Below are positions 1-5,122 of a stretch of 5,122 nt of DNA, piece by piece (positions within the stretch are counted from its first letter, which is position 1; each line of letters starts with the position of its first letter). The translations under genes were made by a program, and so were the position numbers. The notes under the pieces are model-generated. The model was given only the letters and a program-made list of their open reading frames with translations. It did no database searches and had not been told where the DNA came from. The stretch comes from Actinomycetota bacterium (GTDB lineage: Bacteria; Actinomycetota; Actinomycetes; S36-B12; UBA5976): positions 1 to 5,122 of the forward strand of contig CANFIL010000098.1 of the NCBI GenBank assembly GCA_947447095.1, given 5' to 3'.

Positions 1-1
1 A

Positions 2-919
2 GACTTGCCACTTCGAGTGAAGGCGTCCGCTGTCGGCCTAGAAGCCCAGGAGTATCGCGCAGAATCGGTTCAAACTTCTGGTTGGACCGGCATCGCAGAA
101 ATCGCCGTGAGTTCCTCTGACATTGATGACCTCTACGATGAAGAATTTATTGATAACGACGAAGCCCGTGAACTTCCAGTTCACACCGGAGTGGTCCTTT
201 CAAGTGATCGCGGAAGTGCTTTGGCGCGAGTCACAGTGGATAAGCAATTGCAATTGATCCGTGGCGACCGTGAAGCATTTGGTTTGCATGGACGTAGTGC
301 TGAACAGCGCATCGCACTGGACCTTCTCCTAGATCCAGACATCGGCATCGTGTCGCTTGGTGGCCGAGCTGGTACTGGTAAGAGTGCGCTTGCATTGTGC
401 GCAGGGTTAGAAGCAGTGTTGGAACGACAACTTCATCGCAAGGTCGTTGTATTCCGTCCGCTGTATGCCGTGGGCGGCCAAGAACTTGGATATTTGCCAG
501 GCTCAGAAGGCGACAAGATGTCACCGTGGGCACAAGCTGTCTATGACACGTTGTCGGCAGTGACGAGTCCTGCGGTCATCGAAGAAATTATCGATCGCAA
601 CATGCTTGAGGTTTTGCCATTGACGCATATTCGTGGTCGTTCACTTCATGATTCATTCGTGATCGTAGATGAAGCACAGTCGCTAGAACGTAATGTGTTG
701 TTGACGGTACTTTCGCGCATTGGCAAAGACAGTCGAGTGGTATTGACGCACGACGTTGCCCAACGAGACAACTTGCGCGTTGGCCGACATGACGGTGTCG
801 TAGCCGTAGTTGAAAAACTCAAAGGTCATCCACTGTTTGCGCACGTTACGCTCACACGATCTGAACGGTCACCAATCGCGGCGTTAGTTACCGATTTGCT
901 GGAAGACTTGCCAGCCTAA
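2..919 (+). CDS. phoH: PhoH2-type PIN-PhoH ATPase, 3' part (5' end outside window)
   Basis: C-terminal part of a PhoH-family P-loop ATPase; 305 codons are visible and the frame is open to the left edge. The first residues (DLPLRVKASAVGL) match what I recall as the end of the N-terminal PIN nuclease domain of actinobacterial PhoH2, so the TTG at 5 is an internal Leu codon, not a start. Full PhoH2 proteins are about 430-440 residues, so roughly 130 are missing. The ATPase domain shows Walker A GGRAGTGKS (359-385), the family segment RPLYAVGGQELGYLPGS (455-505), Walker B FVIVDEAQ (656-679), LTHDVAQRDN (743-772) in place of the usual GD..Q.D sensor, and a late LTRSERSP. Mycobacterial PhoH2 has been described as an RNA helicase and ribonuclease; the same cytoplasmic role here is inference by family. 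It converges on the fumarase gene. The family assignment is secure; the PIN part rests on only a few residues. Confidence 0.93.
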   Translation, partial: DLPLRVKASAVGLEAQEYRAESVQTSGWTGIAEIAVSSSDIDDLYDEEFIDNDEARELPVHTGVVLSSDRGSALARVTVDKQLQLIRGDREAFGLHGRSAEQRIALDLLLDPDIGIVSLGGRAGTGKSALALCAGLEAVLERQLHRKVVVFRPLYAVGGQELGYLPGSEGDKMSPWAQAVYDTLSAVTSPAVIEEIIDRNMLEVLPLTHIRGRSLHDSFVIVDEAQSLERNVLLTVLSRIGKDSRVVLTHDVAQRDNLRVGRHDGVVAVVEKLKGHPLFAHVTLTRSERSPIAALVTDLLEDLPA

Positions 920-921
920 CG

Positions 922-946
922 AGGCATACTTGCGTGAAGCGTGCCT
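922..946. terminator. Hairpin between convergent phoH and fum, candidate bidirectional terminator
   Basis: AGGCATACTT (922-931) can pair with AAGCGTGCCT (937-946) around the 5-base loop GCGTG. This gives 8 Watson-Crick pairs, one T-G wobble and one A-C mismatch. It starts 2 bases after the phoH stop and ends 1 base before the fum stop on the other strand, where a shared terminator would sit. Neither side has a real T-run, so a classical intrinsic terminator is not shown. It could instead be a 3'-end stabilising stem. Confidence 0.45.
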
Positions 947-947
947 G

Positions 948-2612
948 TTAGTTCGGCTTACCCACTGGAATGCTGAGTGCAACTGGGCGCAAAGTGTCAG
1001 CAAAAAAGTCATTGCCCTTGTCGTCGACAACAACGAATGCAGGGAAGTCTTCGACTTCGATGCGCCATACGGCTTCCATGCCCAAGTCTTCGAAGTCCAA
1101 GACTTCGACTTTCTTGATGTTGTCCTTTGCTAGACGTGCGGCAGGTCCACCAATGGAACCGAGGTAAAAACCGCCGTTGTCGTTGCAGGCTGCGGTAACA
1201 GCATTGCTGCGGTTGCCTTTGGCGAGCATCACGAATGAGCCACCAGCTTTCTGGAATCGATCAACGTAAGAGTCCATTCGTCCTGCAGTTGTTGGGCCAA
1301 ATGAGCCCGAGGCATAACCCTCTGGAGTCTTTGCAGGACCTGCGTAATAGACCGGGTGATCTTTCAAATACTGCGGCATCTCTTCGCCACGCTCGAGCAT
1401 GGCAAGGATTCGTGCGTGCGCGATATCGCGAGCAACAACGAGTGGACCAGTGAGTGATACGCGAGTCTTTACAGGAAGCGCAGAGAGCTGTTCACGAATC
1501 TTGTCCATTGGTTGGTTGAGATCAATCGAAACGACACTGTCGTCGAGATGTTCGTCACTAACTTCTGGCAAGAACTGTGCTGGATCGGCTTCGAGCTTTT
1601 CAACGTATGCGCCAGTCGCATCAATTCGTACGATTGCTTGGCGGTCTGCCGAACACGACACTGCAATAGCAATTGGACATGACGCACCATGGCGGGGTAA
1701 CCGAACTACGCGAACGTCGTGGCAGAAGTACTTTCCACCGAATTGTGCGCCGATGCCGAAACCTTGAGTGAGTTTGAGTACTTCTTGTTCCATTGCTAAG
1801 TCACGGAATGCATGACCATCGGTGCCGCCTTCGGTTGGCAAATCATCGAGGTACTTCGTACTCGCATACTTGGCTACTTTGAGAGCGTATTCAGCGCTAG
1901 TTCCACCTACGACAATTGCTAAATGGTACGGAGGGCAAGCAGACGTACCGATCAGTCGTAATTTTTCGTCCAAGAAATTGCGGAATGATTCTTCGTTGAG
2001 AACCGCTTTGGTTTCTTGGTAGAGGTAACTCTTGTTCGCGCTACCGCCACCCTTTGCGATGAAGAGCATCTCGTAGGCGTTCTCGTGGCCATCTTTAGTG
2101 TCTGCATAAATTTCAATTTGAGCTGGCAAGTTATCACCAGTGTTTTTCTCTTCCCACATTGAAACCGGTGACAGTTGCGAGTATCGAAGATTGAGTTTTT
2201 GGTAGGCGTCAAAAATTCCACGACTGAGATGCTCTTCATCCCGGCCTGTAGTCAGGATTTGCGATCCGCGCTTAGCGCTAATAATTGCCGTGCCTGTGTC
2301 TTGGCACATAGGCAAGACGCCACCGGCTGCAATGTTTGCGTTTTTGATGAGATCAAGTGCAACGAATCGGTCATTGGGTGAAGCTTCTGGATCGTCGATG
2401 ATTCGACGAAGCTGCTGGAGGTGGCTGGTACGCAACATATGGCTGATGTCGTGGATTGCTTCGTAGGCGACTTTACGGAAGACTTCCGGCTCGATCGTGA
2501 GGAATGTGCGTCCATCGACCGTTGTCGTGCTGATGCCTTCCTTCGTCACAAGGCGAAACTCAGGATTATGTTCGCCCGAAGGAAGCATGTCGGTGTACTT
2601 AAACTCAGCCAT
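948..2612 (-). CDS. fum: Class I fumarate hydratase (Fe-S, FumA/FumB type)
   Basis: 554 residues, close to E. coli FumA (548) and collinear with it. It reversibly hydrates fumarate to (S)-malate in the TCA cycle, using an oxygen-sensitive [4Fe-4S] cluster in the cytoplasm. The three expected cluster cysteines are C103 (in MCQDTG), C226 (in GTSACPPYH) and C320 (in VSCSADR); the 94-residue spacing of the last two equals that I recall for E. coli and Leishmania class I fumarases. Using the Leishmania enzyme as a guide, the active-site residues appear intact: D105, H308 (PRHGASC), R395 (VARDIAHA), T441 and R445 (TTAGR), K465 (AKGNRS). The single chain containing both halves argues against two-subunit L-tartrate dehydratase. 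The ATG start at 2612 lacks a Shine-Dalgarno but has a -10-like hexamer 6 bases upstream, so a leaderless mRNA is likely. The gene is monocistronic here and diverges from the DUF4245 gene. Confidence 0.96.
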   Translation of the reverse strand: MAEFKYTDMLPSGEHNPEFRLVTKEGISTTTVDGRTFLTIEPEVFRKVAYEAIHDISHMLRTSHLQQLRRIIDDPEASPNDRFVALDLIKNANIAAGGVLPMCQDTGTAIISAKRGSQILTTGRDEEHLSRGIFDAYQKLNLRYSQLSPVSMWEEKNTGDNLPAQIEIYADTKDGHENAYEMLFIAKGGGSANKSYLYQETKAVLNEESFRNFLDEKLRLIGTSACPPYHLAIVVGGTSAEYALKVAKYASTKYLDDLPTEGGTDGHAFRDLAMEQEVLKLTQGFGIGAQFGGKYFCHDVRVVRLPRHGASCPIAIAVSCSADRQAIVRIDATGAYVEKLEADPAQFLPEVSDEHLDDSVVSIDLNQPMDKIREQLSALPVKTRVSLTGPLVVARDIAHARILAMLERGEEMPQYLKDHPVYYAGPAKTPEGYASGSFGPTTAGRMDSYVDRFQKAGGSFVMLAKGNRSNAVTAACNDNGGFYLGSIGGPAARLAKDNIKKVEVLDFEDLGMEAVWRIEVEDFPAFVVVDDKGNDFFADTLRPVALSIPVGKPN

Positions 2613-2624
2613 ATTTCTAGCCTA
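2613..2624 (-). promoter_or_regulatory. Candidate leaderless promoter of fum (-10 TAGGCT)
   Basis: On the minus strand TAGGCT (2624-2619) fits the TANNNT -10 pattern. It is followed by 6 bases (AGAAAT) and then the fum ATG, which puts the predicted transcription start on the A of the ATG. No recognisable -35 hexamer lies at 16-19 bases spacing. The hexamer lies inside a perfect 11-base inverted repeat, TCTAGCCTAGA (2616-2626). The call rests on spacing and its recurrence at other genes in the window. Confidence 0.35.
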
Positions 2625-2671
2625 GACCTGTTGGCCCACTCCCTCGTTCGGCGACAGCGTGAGATGCACGG

Positions 2672-2683
2672 CATGATTGTTAT
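2672..2683 (+). promoter_or_regulatory. Candidate leaderless promoter of the DUF4245-xseB operon (-10 CATGAT)
   Basis: CATGAT (2672-2677) matches TATAAT at 4 of 6 positions, including the key second A and last T. It is followed by 6 bases (TGTTAT) and then the GTG start at 2684. No Shine-Dalgarno precedes that GTG and no -35 match is evident. The 71-base divergent gap 2613-2683 must hold promoters for both neighbouring genes. Confidence 0.3.
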
Positions 2684-3223
2684 GTGGCATCCAAACCCCG
2701 GCATCTGCAAACGGCTCGCGACATGGTCTATTCGCTTGGCGCGGTATTTGGTGTAGTTGCAATCATTTTGGGAGTTACTTGGAGATCGCATTCCCAAGCC
2801 GTGCAACCCGTTGATTACTCAGGTGCGGTCCAACAAGCGGTGTCTGCCAAAGTTTTCCCAGTACTCGTGCCATCACCGCTACCTAGCGGATATGTGGCGA
2901 CCAGTGCCCGCTTTGAGCCAGAAACCTATGGGGCAACGGGTGATGTTCGGTGGTACCTCGGTTTTACAACCAAGTCGAATGAATTCATTTCGCTGTGGCA
3001 AAGCACCGCGCGTCAAGGTGCCATTATTGCGGCAGCTTCAAACCATGGTGATTGCTCTGGCAAGCAAATTGTTGATGGAACTACATGGACCACCTGTGAA
3101 AATCCAAAACCGCTGGCACGCGTTATAGCGAAGAACCAAGACGGAATAACGACCGTGATTGCTGGGACTGTTTCGTTTGACGAGCTTGTGGCATTCAGCC
3201 GTACCTTGGCCGTAGCGCATTAA
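2684..3223 (+). CDS. DUF4245-family single-pass membrane protein of unknown function
   Basis: 179 residues that I assign to DUF4245, an uncharacterised actinobacterial family. Visible parts: a short basic N-terminus (K4, R6, R12), a family-like TARDMVYSL segment, one hydrophobic helix at about residues 15-33, then about 145 residues predicted outside the membrane. The helix lacks a lipobox cysteine and an obvious signal-peptidase site, so a membrane-anchored N-in/C-out protein is most likely. The extracytoplasmic part has LPSGYVATSARFEP (about 66-79) and exactly two cysteines, C124 and C138, which could form a disulfide. GTG at 2684 is chosen because an in-frame TGA lies at 2660-2662 and no other start codon occurs between; the next ATG (residue 14) would remove the basic N-terminus and the start of the conserved segment. 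It lies 9 bases upstream of xseB and is probably cotranscribed with it. I do not know its function; an enzymatic role is not supported by any motif I can see. Confidence 0.85.
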   Translation: MASKPRHLQTARDMVYSLGAVFGVVAIILGVTWRSHSQAVQPVDYSGAVQQAVSAKVFPVLVPSPLPSGYVATSARFEPETYGATGDVRWYLGFTTKSNEFISLWQSTARQGAIIAAASNHGDCSGKQIVDGTTWTTCENPKPLARVIAKNQDGITTVIAGTVSFDELVAFSRTLAVAH

Positions 3224-3225
3224 GG
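3222..3225 (+). promoter_or_regulatory. Ribosome binding site of xseB overlapping the upstream stop codon
   Basis: AAGG at 3222-3225 lies 7 bases before the xseB ATG and shares two bases with the TAA stop (3221-3223) of the DUF4245 gene. This favours translational coupling within an operon and fixes the xseB start. It is the only clear Shine-Dalgarno before a gene in the window that is not preceded by a -10-like hexamer at 6 bases. Confidence 0.6.
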
Positions 3226-3232
3226 TTGAATC

Positions 3233-3436
3233 ATGGCTGAAGAAATGACATACGAACAAGCAAAAACGCGTCTCGAAGAAGTCATTCTCAAACTCGAAGA
3301 TAAAGATTTGCCTCTCGATGACATGGTCACCTTGTGGGAAGAAGGCGAACGTCTAGCGAATATTTGCCAAGAACGTTTGACCAGCGCGCGAGCACGACTG
3401 GAAGCCGTGCGACCAAGCCAGACTGACTCTGAATAA
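3233..3436 (+). CDS. xseB: Exodeoxyribonuclease VII small subunit
   Basis: 67 residues, within the usual 65-85 for XseB. The protein forms multimers on the coiled-coil part of XseA to make exonuclease VII, a metal-independent single-strand-specific DNA exonuclease of the cytoplasm that degrades from both ends and acts in repair. Family hallmarks: MTYEQAKTRLEEVILKLED (about 5-23), DLPLDDMVTLWEEGERL (about 25-41) and the helical tail CQERLTSARARLE (about 45-57); the whole chain is charged and helix-forming. ATG at 3233 has a well-placed AAGG. It follows the DUF4245 gene by 9 bases on the same strand, but faces its partner xseA tail to tail with 5 bases between the stops; the two subunit genes are usually adjacent and co-directional. 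Transcription therefore presumably comes from the DUF4245 promoter, separate from xseA. Confidence 0.95.
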   Translation: MAEEMTYEQAKTRLEEVILKLEDKDLPLDDMVTLWEEGERLANICQERLTSARARLEAVRPSQTDSE

Positions 3437-3441
3437 TTTCG

Positions 3442-4650
3442 TTAGTCGATCGTGGCAGCAATTTCGCCGCCAGCAATTCGAATCACCACGTTGTCGCGTG
3501 ACGTTACTTCACTCGGTTCACGAATGATTACGCCATTCTTGCGCACAATTGCATAGCCACGTTCAAGCGTTCCTTGTGGCGAGAGCGCGCGCAGTGTTGC
3601 AGCAAAACCTTTGAGCTTTGATGTTTCGAGCGCAACCGCACTGTCGACTCGGTTGTACATCGCAGCACGACGCGTTGAAAGATCGCTAATGCGTTGGTCA
3701 ATAAGTTCGCTTGGATGAGCCAGCGCTGGTCTAGCCCGCAGGGTTGAAATTGCCTGCTCGGCCAGAGTGATTCGCGTCGTTGCGATCTGCCATGCACGCG
3801 TTCGAATATTGCGTAACTCTGCCAATTCCTGGACGACGTCAGGGACGATTCGCCGAGCTGCATCTGTTGGGGTTGATGCGCGGTAGTCCGCAACATAGTC
3901 AATGAGGGGACGATCTTCTTCGTGGCCGATTGCAGCAACGATCGGCGTCAGACATTGTGCAACAACGCGAATAAGTGATTCATCGCTGAAAGGGAGCAAA
4001 TCTTCGAATGCGCCACCACCTCGAGCGACCACAATGACTTCCACGTCATCAATGGCATCAAGTTCTGAAATCGCATTGCTGACTTGTCGAACTGCATTTG
4101 CTCCTTGAACTGCAACTTCGCGGATAACAAATTCCACATCGGGCCAACGACGCTTGGCATTTTCGACAACATCGAACATGGCGTCACTATTTTGTCCACA
4201 GACAAGTCCGACGCGACGAGGTAGAAATGGAATGGGTTTCTTACGTTCCGGATCAAAAAGACCTTCAGCAGCCAGAATGTTGCGTAATGCTTCAAGACGA
4301 GCCATCAACTCGCCCAGTCCTACAGCACGAAGTTGCAGCACCTTAAATTGCAACGTTCCTTTTTTCGGCCACCAGTCAGCTTTGGCCTGCATGACAATTC
4401 GAGACCCTTGCTCGATCGCTGGACTGATCTGACGTACTGCATCGGTTTGCATGTAGATCGACAGCGTGGCATCGCGCTCGATGTCACGAAGTTTCATATA
4501 GGTCAACGCTCGGGTTTCTCGAATTTCCGAGATCTGTCCCTCAACCCAGGTATTGCCCAGGCGCGCTATGTAATCGCTCATGAGTGAACTGACCTGGTGT
4601 ACCGCAAAGGGCAATTCAGGGCTCGTGCCCGGCTTTTCCATCTCACTCAC
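3442..4650 (-). CDS. xseA: Exodeoxyribonuclease VII large subunit
   Basis: 402 residues, typical for actinobacterial XseA; the catalytic subunit of exonuclease VII, paired with the xseB product. Order of parts: N-terminal OB-fold at about 17-110 with TWVEGQISEIRE (34-45); catalytic domain at about 125-270 with ARGGGAFEDLLPFSDE (209-224), IGHEEDRPLIDYVADYRAS (241-259) and TPTDAARR; a long helical region at about 272-350 where XseB would bind; and the C-terminal signature LSPQGTLERGYAIV (356-369). The segment GLVCGQNSDAMFDV (148-161) replaces the TS.TGAA..D version of many bacteria; similar departures occur in actinobacterial homologues as I recall. GTG at 4650 is chosen because a -10-like CACAAT lies exactly 6 bases upstream. 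An alternative ATG at 4641 (399 residues) has AGGTGA 5 bases upstream and cannot be excluded. It diverges from ispH and converges on xseB. Confidence 0.96.
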   Translation of the reverse strand: MSEMEKPGTSPELPFAVHQVSSLMSDYIARLGNTWVEGQISEIRETRALTYMKLRDIERDATLSIYMQTDAVRQISPAIEQGSRIVMQAKADWWPKKGTLQFKVLQLRAVGLGELMARLEALRNILAAEGLFDPERKKPIPFLPRRVGLVCGQNSDAMFDVVENAKRRWPDVEFVIREVAVQGANAVRQVSNAISELDAIDDVEVIVVARGGGAFEDLLPFSDESLIRVVAQCLTPIVAAIGHEEDRPLIDYVADYRASTPTDAARRIVPDVVQELAELRNIRTRAWQIATTRITLAEQAISTLRARPALAHPSELIDQRISDLSTRRAAMYNRVDSAVALETSKLKGFAATLRALSPQGTLERGYAIVRKNGVIIREPSEVTSRDNVVIRIAGGEIAATID

Positions 4651-4662
4651 CTTCCTATTGTG
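4651..4662 (-). promoter_or_regulatory. Candidate leaderless promoter of xseA (-10 CACAAT)
   Basis: On the minus strand CACAAT (4662-4657) matches TATAAT at 4 of 6 positions, including the second A and last T. It is followed by AGGAAG and then GTG at 4650. The AGGAAG could also act as a Shine-Dalgarno for the downstream ATG at 4641, though 11 bases lie between AGGA and that ATG. No clear -35 is seen. Confidence 0.3.
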
Positions 4663-4676
4663 CCTGCACCCGCAGG
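4663..4676. repeat. Short inverted repeat in the xseA-ispH divergent promoter gap
   Basis: CCTGC (4663-4667) and GCAGG (4672-4676) form a perfect 5-base inverted repeat around ACCC. It directly abuts the upstream edge of the candidate xseA -10 and lies between the two divergent -10 elements. If both mRNAs are leaderless it would not be transcribed, so it would act as DNA (a possible protein site), not as an RNA hairpin. At this length chance is a real alternative. Confidence 0.3.
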
Positions 4677-4697
4677 GCGGGAGCGTAATTTGACCCT

Positions 4698-4709
4698 TAC
4701 GATTGAGAG
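4698..4709 (+). promoter_or_regulatory. Candidate leaderless promoter of ispH (-10 TACGAT)
   Basis: TACGAT (4698-4703) fits TANNNT and matches TATAAT at 4 of 6 positions. It is followed by TGAGAG and then the ispH GTG at 4710. A TTGACC at 4690-4695 is only 2 bases from this hexamer, so it cannot be its -35. GAGAGG at 4705-4710 runs into the start codon, too close to work as a Shine-Dalgarno for it. Confidence 0.35.
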
Positions 4710-5122
4710 GTGAGCGAACGCAAAGTGTTATTGGCCAAGCCGCGCGGATATTGCGCTGGTGTCGATCGAGCCGTCGAGACGGTCAAGAAGACCCTCGAAA
4801 CACATGGCGCACCTGTCTATGTGCGTAAAGAAATTGTTCACAACAAGCATGTGGTCACAACTCTTGAAGAGCGTGGCGTCATCTTCGTTAACGAAACGGA
4901 TGAAGTTCCTGAAGGTGCCACAGTCGTTTTCAGTGCACACGGAGTCTCGCCAGCAGTTCACGAACAGGCTGCAGCGCGAAACCTGCGAACAATTGATGCA
5001 ACCTGCCCACTTGTGACAAAAGTTCACTCCGAAGCCAAACGATTTGCTGCGGAAGATTTACAAATTTTATTTATTGGTCATGAAGGTCATGAAGAAGTTG
5101 AAGGCACGATGGGTGAAGCGCC
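4710..5122 (+). CDS. ispH: 4-hydroxy-3-methylbut-2-enyl diphosphate reductase, 5' part (3' end outside window)
   Basis: First 137 codons of IspH (LytB), the [4Fe-4S] enzyme that reduces HMBPP to IPP and DMAPP in the last step of the MEP pathway. The frame is open to the right edge; full proteins are about 310-340 residues. All expected residues in this part are present, each offset by +3 from E. coli: C15 (in KPRGYCAGVDRA, first cluster ligand), H44 (EIVHNKHVV), H77 (FSAHGVSP), C99 (DATCPLVTKVH, second ligand), H127 and E129 (GHEGHEEVEGTMG). The third ligand, near E. coli C197, is outside the window. GTG at 4710 places the conserved VLLAKPRGYC at the usual distance from the start; a later GTG at 4725 would leave a very short N-terminus. 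It is divergent from xseA, as is common in actinobacteria. The electron-donor partner is not in view. Confidence 0.95.
   Translation, partial: MSERKVLLAKPRGYCAGVDRAVETVKKTLETHGAPVYVRKEIVHNKHVVTTLEERGVIFVNETDEVPEGATVVFSAHGVSPAVHEQAAARNLRTIDATCPLVTKVHSEAKRFAAEDLQILFIGHEGHEEVEGTMGEA

Noticed and set aside
5..7. TTG at 5 as the start of the PhoH gene.
   Set aside because: The frame is open to the left edge and the residues around it match the interior of PhoH2, at the end of the PIN domain; it is an internal Leu codon.
1045..1112. Cluster of AAGTCTTCGA / GACTTCGA direct and inverted repeats, including AAGTCTT (1084-1090) with AAGACTT (1099-1105).
   Set aside because: It lies inside the fum coding region and is explained by two similar acidic stretches (EVLDFEDLG and IEVEDFPAF) using the same codons.
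1399..1767. A 122-codon open frame on the + strand opposite fum, and other long frames antisense to fum and xseA.
   Set aside because: Their translations are low-complexity, rich in Ser, Arg and Thr with no family resemblance, and they lie fully within well-supported genes on the other strand.
3421..3447. GACT (3425-3428) with AGTC (3444-3447) as a terminator between xseB and xseA.
   Set aside because: The stem is only 4 pairs with a 15-base loop, and it lies mostly in coding sequence; there is no real support.
4639..4641. ATG at 4641 as the start of xseA, with AGGTGA 5 bases upstream.
   Set aside because: It is plausible, but GTG at 4650 has the same 6-base spacing from a -10-like hexamer as the other lead genes. 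It is kept only as an alternative.
4690..4695. TTGACC as a -35 element for ispH.
   Set aside because: It is only 2 bases upstream of the TACGAT hexamer; a -10 at 17 bases would fall at 4713 inside the ispH coding region.
1..5122. Search by eye for CRISPR arrays, insertion sequences, tRNA or rRNA genes, riboswitches, toxin-antitoxin pairs or defence genes.
   Set aside because: None seen; the largest gap between genes is 71 bases and every gene belongs to a known family.

Overview
The window looks like ordinary housekeeping chromosome from an actinobacterium (Actinomycetota) of moderate GC content, roughly 50% by eye. Three things suggest this. A PhoH2-type ATPase, a fumarase, a DUF4245 membrane protein, exonuclease VII and IspH lie together, as I recall from Mycobacterium and Streptomyces chromosomes. 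DUF4245 is essentially an actinobacterial family. Three of the four visible transcript-leading genes begin with GTG, and all four lack a convincing leader with a ribosome binding site. I cannot name the genus. I see no mobile element, CRISPR array, tRNA, rRNA or phage gene.

Layout from left to right: the 3' part of phoH (+, cut by the left edge) converges on a complete class I fumarase gene (-) across a 28-base gap that holds a hairpin. The fumarase diverges from a DUF4245 membrane-protein gene (+) across 71 bases. The DUF4245 gene is followed after 9 bases by xseB (+), whose Shine-Dalgarno sequence overlaps the DUF4245 stop codon, so the two look like one operon. xseB converges on xseA (-) with only 5 bases between stop codons. 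xseA diverges across 59 bases from the 5' part of ispH (+), which is cut by the right edge.

Functions: RNA metabolism (PhoH2), the TCA cycle (fumarase, an Fe-S enzyme), nuclease and DNA repair (XseA and XseB, two subunits of one enzyme), an unknown envelope protein (DUF4245), and the last step of MEP isoprenoid synthesis (IspH, also an Fe-S enzyme). Apart from the two exonuclease VII subunits, nothing in the sequence links them into one pathway.

The most interesting signals are architectural. All four genes that must begin their own transcript have a -10-like hexamer placed exactly 6 bases before the start codon, which predicts leaderless mRNAs, while the one internal operon gene (xseB) has a normal Shine-Dalgarno. 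The two exonuclease VII subunits, usually co-directional, are on opposite strands and tail to tail. I found no convincing undescribed system.
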